From NCBI GenBank assembly GCA_000231825.2, contig AFXF02001505.1:186001-250000 (forward strand): a DNA stretch of 64,000 nt, in the 5' to 3' direction. The stretch is from Tetrahymena elliotti 4EA. Lineage: Eukaryota > Ciliophora > Oligohymenophorea > Hymenostomatida > Tetrahymenidae. Shown here one piece after another: positions 38,392 to 51,177 of this stretch (its first letter is position 1; each line of letters opens with the position of its first letter). A program made the translations under genes and the position numbers. The notes under the pieces were generated by a model. It did no database searches and was not told the DNA's origin. It worked only from the letters and a program-made list of their open reading frames with translations.

Positions 38392-39406
38392 GAATTGTAT
38401 AATAAAATTAATATTTTAAAAAAATTTTAGATGTATATAATTATATGAACTTTAAATCAAGTTAATTGTTATTTTTATCAAACCTATCAAAAATTAAAAA
38501 CAATTTAAAAAAATAAATATAAAATTTGACTTATTTTATTCAAAAAATTTTCATTTTTCTTGCAGGCATTGACAACCACAGTATAAATATAATTTTCTAT
38601 CACAATTTTCAATAAGCTAACAAGGTCATTTATGAATAATCAAAATATTGTTGTTTCATAGAAATAGAAATATAATTTTTATTTTTAAAATTTGGATCAA
38701 TTAATTTAAAAATATTCTCTTTTAATAAGATTTTGATAACGGTAAGTTTTATGTTACTTAATAAAATTGTTTTGGTTTTATTCTATAAAAAGAATGAAAT
38801 CAAAAAAAGAAACAAGGTTTTTCAGACATGATTTAAAATGAAAAAATTATTTGTAAATTCCATTAAAAATATCTTTTAAATAATTAAAGTATATGATGAA
38901 AAATATTTATTTATGAAGTAACATAGTTTTTTAATTATAAAAATAGTTAATAATATTTACTATTAAATATTTTAGAAATTTAGAATTAAAATTTTCCATT
39001 TAAAATTTTGATTTTTAAATTCTTTTTCATCCTGTTGTTAATAGAATTTTAAATGATTAATTTTTCTTTGAAATGTTAGATTAATTAATGATAAAATCCT
39101 TTTTGAAATAGTTTTAGTTGATCGATTATTTATTTTGCACAAATAAACATTTTCTTGGTATTTTAGTTGATTTTTATAGAAATATAAAGAAATTAACAGA
39201 TTAATTAAGTATAAAATATGTTTTGGTTGAGAAAATTAGAAAGATAGGAAAATATATTACTATAAGTGCTTATATAAACCGATACAGATATAAAAACAGG
39301 TAATATTTGTATTTTATTAAAAGAAGCACTAGATAGTTTTACACTAATTCCTTTGCTTTTGATTATTGTTTACTATCAATATTTAACCTATTTTATGTTT
39401 TTTTAA
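38392..39406. other. convergent intergenic region
   Basis: About 1 kb of AT-rich spacer between convergent genes; no feature is supported. Confidence 0.6.
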
Positions 39407-41034
39407 TCAATGAGTAACACCAGCGGGGTTGGGGTGTTCGAAGGGTCTACGTTGTTCAAGGAAGTCATTAACATTACCATCGGGACCTCTAGAATCTTAA
39501 GCAGGTCTAGCCTTACCAGCTCTAGCCTTTCTGAAGACGTGTAAAGCAATTTCGGTCATTCTTTCAATAGAGAAATTTTAACCTTCTCTCAACTTAGCCT
39601 TTTCAGCAAGAACGCATTCGCTTTTGTTAGAAAATAATAAAACTTAATAAAGTAACTTACAAAATATTAATAGAATAAACTAGAATTAATAAGTAAATAT
39701 TATTACTCGAGGTAGTTAAGTAATTCTTATTCGAAAGTCTATTCTCCCTTTTGGATCTTTTCGTATTATTCATTTTTCCAGGCAAGGTGTTCATTTCTAA
39801 CAGTGTAGGTGAATAATTAGTAAGGGTGAGTATTGTATGAAATTAATTCAAAGTCTCTGTCTAATTGATCAACGAATCTTCTTTCCTATTTAAAATGACA
39901 TGTTTAAAGATTAATAAAATCAAATTTAATATTCGTCAATAAATTTGATGAGATTTTGTAAATTTAAAAACCATAATTGATAATTATTTTCTCAATTTAG
40001 CAAGCTTTTAAATAGTAATAAATTTATTTTAAAATAAATAGTCTTATTACACCACCGTGCTTGATTTGATCAGTTAAACATTGAGAGTCATAAGGAACCA
40101 AGAATAAAGATCTCAAACCCAAAATGAAAGTTTCCTGTTAATAACATTTAAAAGAGGTTATATAATCAATATATGTATTTATGTATGCTGATAAAAAATC
40201 AAGAGTGAATAAAAGAATCTTCGTTGAATTAACTATTGTTAAGATATAAATTTTCAAAGATATCTACTTTATTTAGCCTTTTATTTTATTTTTTAAATAC
40301 TAACATATCCAATAATTTATGTCACTTTCTATTTTGCTAAATGACCAATATCATAATATAATATCTTAATGAATATTTGCTAATATTAAACTTTTAATAT
40401 TTCCCTTTAAGCTATTTCTATTTCATCTAAAAATGATTATTTATAGCAACTCCAAATTAATTTTCTTTTCACTAGATTGATCGATTACATTATTTTGTTT
40501 TTATTCTAAAATATTCAACAAATGATTCTCACTCTGTTAATTATATGCTTTCTAAATATTTTCCTACTACTTCACTCACTTTAATTTCCTACAAGCTTAT
40601 TCATTATTCTTGAAAAATTATAATTACTTCGAGTTATTTATCACCAAGGAAGTATTGCTTGCAATGTCTTGACATATTTCTGTAGGTCTAAACGTCTTTT
40701 GATTTATGGTAAAATTAATTAGATGCAATCTTTAAATTGATTAAAAATGATTTTAATAAAATATACATCTAAGGAAAGAGTGATGGTCGTTTCTGCATCT
40801 AATACCCATAGTGAATTCACCGTAAGAAGGTCTAGGGGCATTGAAGTTCTTAGGGTGCCAGTTATTCCTAATTATTATTAATAGAAACAATCATTAATTA
40901 AAAATGGCTATGAATTGGAGCTTCGTTAAATAGATGCTAAATAAGTCTATTATAAAATAAAAGTTTATCACTTCCAACCAGCTCTAGTCCAGAAAATAGA
41001 TTTGTTTCTAATTTTGTAGCCCATCTTTTCTCTC
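39407..41034 (-). CDS. conserved-looking, probably highly expressed protein of unknown function, 232 aa
   Basis: Six exons: 41034-40982, 40867-40767, 40695-40628, 40134-40051, 39895-39717 and 39620-39407, exactly 233 codons. Codon use differs sharply from its neighbours: GCT, GGT, GTT, AAC, GAC, TTC, CAC, AAG and CTT dominate and AT-rich alternatives are rare, the usual mark of very high expression in ciliates. The protein is basic and aromatic-rich at the start (MGYKIRNKSIFWTRAGWK), has no membrane span, and ends RRPFEHPNPAGVTH. This size and composition would fit an accessory subunit of a mitochondrial complex or a ribosomal or structural protein, but I recognise no domain and make no assignment. 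The fourth exon is preceded by an unusually long intron (40135-40627, 493 nt). Confidence 0.88.
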
Positions 41035-41911
41035 TTTTGAATAAATTAATTATTTTTCTTCTTTTCTTTATTTTTTAATTAAATATAAATTTTCCTTTTT
41101 TATCTTAAATAAATTTTCTTTCTTTATTGCATTGATTTTTGATTTGTCAAGCATCTTCCCACACAATCGCAGACAGAAAACAAATACACAGCCTCTCTCA
41201 TACAAGCATCCAAACACAAAAAAAAATGATCAAATCAATATAATGTGAATTAATATTTTTCATTCATCATTTATTGATTTTTCTTACTTTTCCATTTTAA
41301 TCTTTCTGTTTTCCTTGTATCATGGTTTATTTATTCATTTTCTTATCCTATCTTTCTCTTTCTTTTCTCTTCTTAATTCTTTATTAAAATCATTGATAGA
41401 TATATTCATTAATTTTACTTTAAAAATCTTAATAAGTAAATTACGAAAGATATACATACAAATACTTATATAAATACATAGCAAATTTTAGATTTTAGAT
41501 TAATTTTTTTATTCACAAATTTCCATCAAATTATTAAAGTGATAATAATAATTTATCATATCTTTTAATTGGATTTATTCACATTTTAATTAATATAAAA
41601 CCTTTTTAAATTATTATAATTTTTTAATCTTTCACAAAAATAATTTTTATTTTAGATTTGGAACAAATATTGAAAAAATGAATTGAATATTAATAATTTC
41701 AGTTAATTAAAAAAATAAAATAAAATGAAAATAACAAACAAACAAAGGAAATAAATAAATATTGAATGATTTCTTACATTTTTGGTGAGTGTTTTTTTGT
41801 ATATTAAAATACTGAAATTGATAATATTAATTTTAATTTATTAAATTAATTATTTAGATTTAAATTTTTTAATTCTAAAATTTGTTAAAGTGTGAAATGT
41901 TTGTATTTCTC
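41035..41911. other. intergenic region
   Basis: AT-rich region upstream of the highly expressed minus-strand gene and downstream of the next minus-strand gene. Its first ~350 bases (41035-41390) are pyrimidine-rich, with TTTC/CTTT runs, which may be promoter or 5' UTR sequence. No gene is seen. Confidence 0.5.
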
Positions 41912-43756
41912 TCAATTAGAATTATCTCCAGTCATATTGAACTCTTAAAGACAAAGACAAATCTAATTTTAAATTTAATACCTTTTATGTAAAAATTCAT
42001 ACTAAGGAGTTTTCATAAAAATCTTTTGGTATCTTTCCATAATTTCAGTTACTTTCTAATAGAGATTTTAATAAGCTGTATTTTATTCAGTGGATCTATC
42101 TTTAGCTTGTATTACTTGATCATCATCATTTATGTCAAATAATTTATCTAAGTCTACATTTTCACCTTTTAGCCCTTTGACAAGTTATGGAAATTCTATG
42201 AATATTTAAGTAATTTATTCTATTTTTTAATCATCTGTTGTTTGATTTTTCATTTCGATAAACAAATTTAGGATTTCAGGTAGGCAAGATTAGCAATTCT
42301 TTTAAGTTTAATTTGGCTTTTGATGATATACTAAGAAATCTACAAAATTTTTATATTTTGAGCAGAAGAAAGGCAAGCTATCTTAAACTACATTCTAATT
42401 ATAAAATGGTCTCTCCTTGCTTGAATAGATTAATGGAAGTAGTATTTCTATATTTATAGCAATAAAATCTAATAGACCACTGATTGCTAGTCTGTATGGT
42501 ATGAGTCCAAAAATTAGAATTTATTTTTCTTATGAAAGATGTGTAGTTTGATTATCATCTATTTATGGACATTAAAATTGAATGATATTTCCAACAATTG
42601 TAAAAATTGCTAGCATGACATAAATTTCATATTTAATCTTATAATTGTCATCAATATTCTTTACCGACATCAAACAGAACAGTATTATTATAATTAATAT
42701 AAAGTTCATAATTATGAAAATGACATTGTCATAAATGTGAGTTTCTTAGGGATCATCAGTAAATTTGATGTTCCAAAACAAGAAAGGTGAAGCTGAGGGC
42801 TATTTTATAAGATAAATGTATGAATTAATTTAGTTAGTTCATTTGTTAAATTAAAACATTACTATTAAGTAAAATACTATTGCAAATGCCAAAGAAAAAA
42901 AAAATGATACTACAATGAGTAAATTCTCTGTTTTCAATAAATATGTAAGCTTTGTCTAAGGTATAAAAGTTGAGTTAGAGTAATTTCCAAATGATATATC
43001 ACTATATACAAGACTTTCTTAAAAGTGTCCTTACCTATTTTAGCTATTTTAGCTGTTCTGATTGCTGTGATTTTAAAAGGCATTCTACTATTATCCATGA
43101 TGATCACCATATGAATTTTATGTGTTGTATGTTGCTTAATTTATATTTAATATTCTTTGATGACTTGATGAATTATTCTAATTATATTGTGCAAAATTCG
43201 TATTACCAACTATATCAGTCATACTATTTTTACCCATTACAGATCTTTCCATGATTGAATTGTATTTTTAAATGTTCTTTATATTAAAGTAAAAAACATA
43301 ACTCAATCTGAAAGTCCTTAATAAATAGTTGATGGTTTTGAAAAATTTTATAAAATTGTTCAAAAATTAAAAGGCTTTAATTGTATTGACTCTGCTAGTA
43401 TTGCTGTCATAAAAAGTTACATCAGTTTAATTTAAGCCTATGCTATTTATTTTACAGTAATAGAAATTTGGAGCAAGTAAAAAGTTATGTTCATTTGTGA
43501 TTATACTTGATATCAATATTATATTTACAAACATCATTGAGCATAACCCATCAATTAATGTTAGCTTGAAGCTGCGCTCACTAATAGGAAAGAGATTTCT
43601 TCTTGAGAAATGATAATATAGCAAGATAAGATAATAAATAAAAAAAAATCCAATTAACAATAGCAGAGCAAGCATTTTTCCATCGCTTTACTCATTTTCT
43701 GGAGTTGTTTTATCCTCAATTTTATCACTTTAGACGAGTTATTTTATAAAATCCAT
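41912..43756 (-). CDS. multi-pass membrane protein with possible RGS-like C-terminus, 593 aa
   Basis: Exons 43756-42863 and 42799-41912 (intron 63 nt) sum to 594 codons. After a short charged N-terminus come two membrane spans (MLALLLLIGFFFIYYLILLY; IDGLCSMMFVNIILISSII), a weaker one, a Q/N/S-rich loop of about 120 residues, then four more (LLIVVSFFFSLAFAIVFYLI; VIFIIMNFILIIIILFCLMS; YVMLAIFTIVGNIIQF; LAISGLLDFIAINIEILLPL). The cytosolic C-terminal ~190 residues are helical (PFFCSKYKNFVDFLVYH onwards) and loosely resemble RGS domains, which ciliates often attach to seven-span receptors. If correct, this is a GPCR-like protein with a built-in G-alpha regulator. Span count (six to seven) and the RGS call are inference. 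Confidence 0.82.
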
Positions 43757-44561
43757 GTTTATTATATTAATCAATTATTTTCAACAAATCTAAAATATTT
43801 TTCAAAAGTAAATTGATTGGTTGTTAGATATATTCAGTTTGAGGTATAAAGCTTCTAATTTAATTCAAAATTATGCTGTTTATTAATATTTAGGAGAAAG
43901 CTTCAATCTACTTAGTTTGTTAAAATTATCCTAAAATCTTCAAAATGCTTTATCAATCTTAAATTATTTTCAACTTCTAAGAGACTTAATTTATCAAGTT
44001 TTTTTGGTGCTTTTTTATTTATTCTTAATATATTAATATACTTTAATCTAAGGGACTATGCAAATGATTGATACCTTTAAGATTTAATAAGATATTTAAA
44101 TGTGTTAATATTTCTTTTACTAAGTAACAGAACTTATTATCCTTTTAAATCTTTAAATAATTTAATTTTTTCTTTTTCAAATTTACCATCATTTGTCATA
44201 TTGGAAATCAAATTAAATTGTTTTAAAAAAGAATATTTAAATTCTTTTATTAAAGTTAATTGTTTAGAATTTCTTTAATTTAAAAAGATATTTTAATTTA
44301 TTTTTGTTAATTATTTTTATTTTAATTAATAATTTTTTCTAAATATTTATGAAGGTATATTCAATTTTTATTATGAATGTTGGGAATTATTTATTTATAT
44401 TATTTTTTTGAAGTTTTTTTTAGTGAATTGATAAATATATTGAAAGTTTAAAAGAATAGTAGCACTAAATATGATTTATTTAGACACATGCTTATATAAT
44501 TACTTTTTTAATTTTAAAATTATTAAAATAAAATAGGTTTAGAATATAATCTTATTTTCTT
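43757..44561. other. intergenic region
   Basis: AT-rich spacer between two minus-strand genes. Nothing is seen in it. Confidence 0.6.
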
Positions 44562-45981
44562 TCATTTTGCAGCATTGATACATTTCTTAAGAAGCAATTT
44601 ACATTCAAATTCTTTTTCAGCTAGGAATCTGACTTACTAATAATATTAGGTAGAAATAAAGGCTTAAAATCATAAATAAACATAAATAAATGAATTACCT
44701 CGATATACTAATTAAAATCTTTTTAATTTTTGAGCCATTCATCTGTAAATTCAAAGGTACCTTTAATTGCATCAAGTTCAGCAATTAATTCTAATATTCT
44801 AAAATTAAAAAAATACTAAATGTGTTTGCTATTATTTAATATTATACTAATTATGGATTGGGGTTTAAGTTATCATGTACTTTTCTTTGAGGGTTTCTAA
44901 TCTTAGATTTTCTTAAGAGTATTTTTGATTTTTTTATTTTAAATCTTGGATAGAGGAATCAGCTTATTGAATTTAATCATCAAGATCTTAGTTTATTCTA
45001 TTGAGAATAACACTAGATTTTAATAGATGTTAATTATGATTGTAAAGTTATTAGACTTCATCCAGCATTTCACAAATATCTTAATTCATCTAAAACTTTA
45101 CTTTAGATATCTCCTTATTTACTATTTTGTAAAATAAAATTATGTTTTTTTCAAGAACTGTTTGGTTATTGATGGATAAGTTAGTTAGTAAGTAGTTACC
45201 TGCTTATTCTAATTCTTTATTTTCATCATAAATTATCTATTCTACCTAATCTGAGTTGAATTTTTTATTTTAGCTTCCAAAATTATTTTGTTGATAACTA
45301 CTTTAGTTTTAAAATTGCTTTGTATAAAGAGGAAAGTCATGTGATAAAATTTATTTGAATAAGTCTATTGCTTTTCTCTTAATTTTTAAGAATATTGTTG
45401 GGTATATTTTAGTAGTTTACAATTATATAAATAACTATTTACCAAATTTTTGTGAGAATTCCAATTTAAGTTATCAATGATAACACCATAGCTTTCAGAA
45501 TTTGATCTTTTATTTTAATGATATTTAGAGTTCACTTAGAATTTATTATCTTTATTAAACATTTTTATCAAATTATTTCCATTTTTTTGTAAGAATGTTA
45601 CTGTCTGGATTTACTATATAGAATGCTGGAGGCGAAATAGGATATTCTTTGCTGAATAATATTTCAGTCATAATTTATAAGCTTTATTAGTTATAATTAA
45701 CTACAACTATTTAATTTAAAATAATTAAAATGATAGAAAGATGCTTATTTATTATATACCTGCTCCTTACATCATTAAAACACTATCAATTTAATTTCCT
45801 ATTTCTAAAATTTTAAACTGCATTAGTTCATTCTATTTTTACCTATATATATTTTACTTTGTTAGAACATAGATGGAATAAAACCTAAAGTTATCAATTC
45901 TTATCCTGCTGAAACAACCTAATATCTGTAATTAAAGTTAAATAAATAACCAGTTATTTAAAGCTTAAAATATTTTACACA
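44562..45981 (-). CDS. VPS23: ESCRT-I subunit Tsg101/Vps23
   Basis: ESCRT-I component that binds ubiquitinated cargo on endosomes. Eight exons: 45981-45858, 45804-45760, 45706-45602, 45549-45443, 45317-45200, 45157-44848, 44798-44699 and 44636-44562, giving 327 aa. Residues 1 to ~125 form a UEV domain (catalytically dead E2 fold): SVLMMQGAGVVNYNQQSLQI aligns with the family L-G-T-I-P-V-x-Y region, EYPISPPAFYIVNP with the YPxxPP strand, and YGVIIDNLNWNSH with the xIYLPYLxEW region. The active-site cysteine of true E2s is absent, as expected. A Q/N-rich linker and coiled coil (~165-260) precede the steadiness box (LELIAELDAIKGTFEFTDEW, then QVRFLAEKEFECKLLLKKC), which in the family packs against Vps28/Vps37. 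Exon boundaries keep frame throughout. An additional 5' exon is possible. Confidence 0.88.
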
Positions 45982-46306
45982 TTCTTATATAAGCACTATG
46001 AGCAAATTTATTACAAATTCATTTTGATTTCTACTTTTTTTCTATTTGAAAGATATTTGATTAGATTTGTAATTGTTTTTTTATTAGGTATTAGACTTTT
46101 TTTTATAAGATATAATTAATACTTATTATATTAAATTTTTAGTTAACTTCTCTATATTCTATTAAATTAGAGTCATTCGTAAAAAATAGACAATTCATTC
46201 TTTTCAAAATTGCAAATTACAGTACATACATCCATTTCTTACATAAATATTGAATTCTCTATCAGACAATTTAAAATTTGAAAGCTTAATTAGAATTTAT
46301 TGTGCC
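45982..46306. other. short divergent intergenic region
   Basis: About 325 bases upstream of both the VPS23 gene and the plus-strand gene at 46307; a compact shared promoter region. No motif stands out. Confidence 0.55.
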
Positions 46307-47231
46307 ATGAAAAACGTTTTTGAACCTGAAATATATATTTAAGAAAATTAAGCAGAAGGTCAAGAAGATTAGTTGCAAGAGAAAAAGACTTTTTAAGATA
46401 AAGTAGAAGAAAGAAAAAAAAGAAGAGTAGTGAAGGCTTCCCATTATCTTTTTAACTAACAAGTGTTGAAGAAAAAACCTCCAAAAAATTAAAGTAATTA
46501 GGAAGAAGAAGATGGAGAAAAAGATGAAACTGGTTAAAAAGAAGTCAATATAAGATAGCTTCAATATTTTAGCTAAAATGAATTAGATATCTATGAAGAA
46601 AACAAAAAGAAAAAGAAGAAAAAAAAATGGATGAATCCATTATAAGTATTCAAACAACATTAGCCACCCAAAATTAACAATTTAGAAAATGCTCCTGAAA
46701 GATTAGACTAAAGAAATATATATGAACTCAAATTCCCAAGAATAACTAATGTACATAGTAAAGATGTAAGGCTAGAAAAAGAAATAGATCCTTATCTAAG
46801 ACAGATAATATTTGATCACAATTAAGTGGTATGTTCTTTAATCTAACTTCAATAACTTTTAATTTGCTTATTATTTTTAGAAAAAAAGTATGTCAACTCC
46901 TAAATTTGATGCATAAATGTTAGAATATAAACAGTAATTTGCTTTATACAAGTAAGGATTGGATGAAATCGACGAAATAAATAGACTTGCTGCTCTCAAT
47001 AAATATGGGGCATACTCTGATTAAATGCATATTTCACCTTAATTTAATTTAAGATCAGTTAAATTCTATCCACCATAATTGTAGGCAGAGAATATGATCA
47101 AAAATTATATCCCTTAAAGTTAAATTTATAACAGTAGTTATATTAATTTGCATGATTACTTTGATAAATAAAAAAAACAAAGATTATTAGCACCTATCCC
47201 TCTCACTTTCAAAAATGTCTTCAATGCATGA
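46307..47231 (+). CDS. small highly charged protein of unknown function, 290 aa
   Basis: Exons 46307-46828 and 46881-47231 sum to 291 codons. The first ~110 residues are Glu/Lys/Gln-rich with a run of eight lysines near residues 99-106. The second half is less biased (ELKFPRITNVHSKDVRLEKE; QMLEYKQQFALYKQGLDEID; HISPQFNLRSVKFYPPQ) and looks like a structured domain, perhaps of a ciliary or cytoskeletal protein. There is no membrane span or signal peptide, and I recognise no family. The lysine cluster could be a nuclear localisation or nucleic-acid/tubulin-binding patch. Confidence 0.83.
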
Positions 47232-48039
47232 TTTACTGATAAATTAAAGAAACAGACTCTGTAACTGAGAAAAAAATAAATTGTAATATCTAAAGAATTA
47301 TAAATACAAGCAGAAACAAAATATCAAGGTTAATTATTTTTTGAGAAAGATAATAAAAATGTCTAATATTAATTCTGTTATTTAAAGATTGGGAATGAAT
47401 AAATATTTTAAAAAATAATGAAAATAATAGATAAAAAAGTTAAGATTAAAAAAATATGTTTTAAAAAAGTATTATTTTGTGTGTTTATTTTAGAAAGATA
47501 AATAAAATAAGAATCAAAAAAACTAAAACAATTATTAAATATTGTACAAATTCTTAAATAAAATATGATGGTGTGGTTATTTTGTTTACTTTCTGAAAAA
47601 AATACCTGCAAAATAAATCAAATTTATTAAATATTGAAAATATTAATATGCATCACACCAAGTATGATCATTTTAATAATTTCATAAATAGAGAGATATT
47701 ATCCAAGATAACAAATATGATGCAATACATTAATAATTATTATTAAATAATATTATTATTTTTGTTTAATTGTAAAGAAATTTATTTTTTTAATTTAAAA
47801 CTGTTTTATTAAATATCCAAACAACCCTTTTTTTATTAAGTAGTGCTGATTTAATTTTACCTAAAAGATTTTATTAATTTAATCGATTTCTATTTAGGTT
47901 TTCTAATTAACGAATATATTTTTTATTAGAATAATTTGTACCAAAATTTTTCAAACTAACTTTTATCTTATTATTGTTAGTCAATCATTCAATTATTTGA
48001 TAAATTAAGATCTGTTAAATATTTACGAAACCTTAATAA
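47232..48039. other. intergenic region
   Basis: AT-rich spacer between co-oriented genes. Nothing is seen. Confidence 0.6.
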
Positions 48040-50707
48040 ATGAACTACTAAAATAATTTAAGTAAAGAGATAAGCTTAAGATATCAAGGTGCTTAAGATT
48101 AGTAGAAATTTAATCACAATAATTTACTGAATCAAAAATTAGATTCTGTAAAAATTTCCCCCTATTAGTAAGATATTAGTGAGTAGTTTTATGAAGAAAG
48201 TGATCAAGTAGAAATAAATCATTTTTACAATTTATTATTGACATTATTTTAAATGATTAAAGAACCAGAATGAAGAAAATCCAATGACAGAATTAGAGGA
48301 CACAAGCTTTGAAGAAAATAATGCTAGCTTTTTAAAGACTTTTAAATACAAAAAATAATCAAATGTACATTAAAATGAAAACATGCAATCAAGTGAAGAA
48401 TTTGATTCTGATTAATAAAATGGTTAAAGCACAAGCAGTCAATAATATGATTAATCCCATATGATGAGTAACTACATAGATTAACTCAAGAAAGAGAGAA
48501 ATTAAATAGGTTATAAAAGCAAGTTTGAAAAAAAGAAGATTTCAAACAATTCATAAAATAGCTTTAATAACTAACAAAACCAAATAAATTAAAAGATAAA
48601 TGAAAAAAATACTTAAAATTAAGACAAATTTAAAGAAGATTAAACATTTTTTAATGATAATAAATAATAGAATAATAATACTATTTAAATTTAAAATTCA
48701 AAAAGTAATTAAATTGGGACTTTGTATATGAATTCTGCTAAAAATAAGTCATTAAAAAAAAATGATAATCATTCTCAGTTGATTTTATCTTAAAATAAAA
48801 CTGATGGTTAAATATCTTTTGACAAATAAAATAATTATTAATAAGGAAATCATAAGTATGCTTAGAGAAATATTCATAATTAATAGCAAATTAATGAAGA
48901 AAAGAGTGATGAATGTAAAAGCAGTTCTTCGAGTGCAAATGAAAACAGTTAAATGCAGAGATATTAATAAATCAGTCATCATCCATCATAGTAGGAAAAT
49001 TTACAAAAGAATATTAATTCTTACGAAGAGGATAACTATTTTACCTTAAAAGATAATAGCAATCTTATCAACTCAGTAGATTCAAACTAACAAAAAAATA
49101 TAAATTAAACCAATGAGCACCTATAAAAGATACATACTTCTTTACTCACATCCACTATTCAAAATTTGGATTCATAAAAAAATAATTTTTACAAACAAAA
49201 CTAATTTCAAAATGATAATTCTTCTTTAAACTTAAACTAAAATTTTGTTTTTGAACTACAAAAAAATTAAAATGCTTCAAATCATTACAATGGCGATTAG
49301 CTCAAAGCTAATGTAATTAACTAATAATACTAAAATTTATCAAATGGAAAATTGACAAAATCTAAATCATAAATTTAGTTAACAAACAATAATAATATTC
49401 CTTAAGAAATTCAAGATAAGAACTATGAAATTAAAGATAAGGATAACAATTTACAGTCACCACTTAGTCAACTCAATCTTTTCAAACATTCTGCAAAATC
49501 TAATAAAAAATAAAATTCCTAAAACCAAGATATTACAAATGGTGATATTAAAAACACAAAGAATATTTAATAGTTTTAAGATACCAAAAATAAATTTAAT
49601 GAAAAATCTTAATCAAAATAACAAATTTCTAATAACGAAAACATAGTTTCATATTAAAATATAGATTTCAAGCAATAAAATACATAAACTTATGAATCTC
49701 TTTTTGGAAACTTAAGTAATTTTCAAATGGATTTTTTTTAAAAAGTGTAATGTGCTAAGGTTTAACAGTATGATTAAATCTGTGAAAATGAAAATAAATT
49801 TTACCAAGAGAGAAAGAAAAGCCTAGAATTAAAATATGAATAATTATCTAAATAAAATAATAAATAAATGTAAGGAGACAATTACCAATTAATATAAAAA
49901 GAAGATTGCCTTTAGATAATTGCTGAAAGATTAATGCTGGAGCTAAGAATGGCTAACAAAGTTATTTCATTTCTAGAATGTTAAAATAAATATTTTCAAA
50001 ATAAAATAGAAGACATCAGCTTATCAACTATGGCAGATGAAAAAAAGAATCTAAGATTAAGTTAATTTATATGCAATAATTGTCAAAGCACTTCATTTTT
50101 TGAAAAAGACGACAACTTAACTTTCATCAAGAATGCTAAAATAAGCTAATTAAGTAGCAACTAATCAAATTAGAATTTTAGTCAAACTGAATAAAATCAA
50201 TATATGATTAACAATAATATTTCACATTCCAACCTTTCTCTTTAAAAAATTAATAATTTAGATAATTCAAAATAAAGTTAGCAACAAAGTTATTAGCAAG
50301 ATAGTAGTCTGCATGATGATTTTAAAAATATTGTAAATGACTTTAATAATCTAAAAAAACTAAGTATAAATATGCAAAAGTAAATAGAGTTTTTTTAAAA
50401 AGAAAATCAACTTCTTAATCAGTAAAATGCTTAATTACATGAAAATATTAAGTAATAAGATATTGTTATAAAATAAATGGTCTTCTAGCATGAGCAGGAT
50501 AAAAAGAATTTAATTTAGGAAATAAATATACTAACAAAAGAAAACTGTGATTTAAGAGACAATTTCCAAGAATAAATTAAATAAATTAAGCTTCATGAAG
50601 CCCAAGAATTTCATAATTTAGAAGAAAAAGTAAGACAGACTATTCAGAAAAAAGATGATTGTATTCAAAAATTAAATCAAGTAATTATAGAGTTAAGATC
50701 AAAATGA
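48040..50707 (+). CDS. Q/N-rich protein with C-terminal coiled coil, 870 aa
   Basis: Exons 48040-48207 and 48263-50707 (intron 55 nt) sum to 871 codons. The first ~560 residues are dominated by Asn, Gln, Ser and Lys and are probably disordered. Around residue 650 there is a lone CxxC in a short non-repetitive stretch (FICNNCQSTSFFEKDDN). The last ~130 residues form a strong coiled coil (LLNQQNAQLHENIKQQD; LEEKVRQTIQKKDDCIQKLN) ending at the stop. This layout is common for ciliate basal-body or cytoskeletal and RNA-granule proteins, but nothing identifies which. It is convergent with the pseudokinase gene, whose N-terminal region has similar composition. Confidence 0.86.
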
Positions 50708-51177
50708 GTAACTATTAATTTCTCTATTTTCACTAACATCTTTTCTGTGATTTATTTATTTTGGTTTTGTATATATTTCTATTTATCATCTTTAATGGAT
50801 TCATTCTAATTTTCAAATTTGAGATTATTTATAAATTAAACATTTATTATTAAAATACTTAAGGTAATAATTAAAAAAATATAGATTTCTTCATTAAATT
50901 TTTCAAAATTAAAATTTTATATTTAATTTTAGTTAATTTTGAGGAATTTTGTTTTGTTCAATAAACATACTTATTTGAGAATTGATATTATATGAATAGA
51001 TCTAAATGAAAAAATAAATACATTTTTACTATATATAAATAACTATATATTTTATATTATTGAAATAAGAAAAAATTATGTACAGAGATAGAGTTAATTT
51101 GTTTTTTGTTATATTTTTTTGTAAATTGAGCAACAGCTTTAATGTTTGTTTGAAAATTGAACAAGTTAGCATCTTTT
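50708..51177. other. convergent intergenic region
   Basis: Short AT-rich spacer between two convergent genes with no visible feature. Confidence 0.6.
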
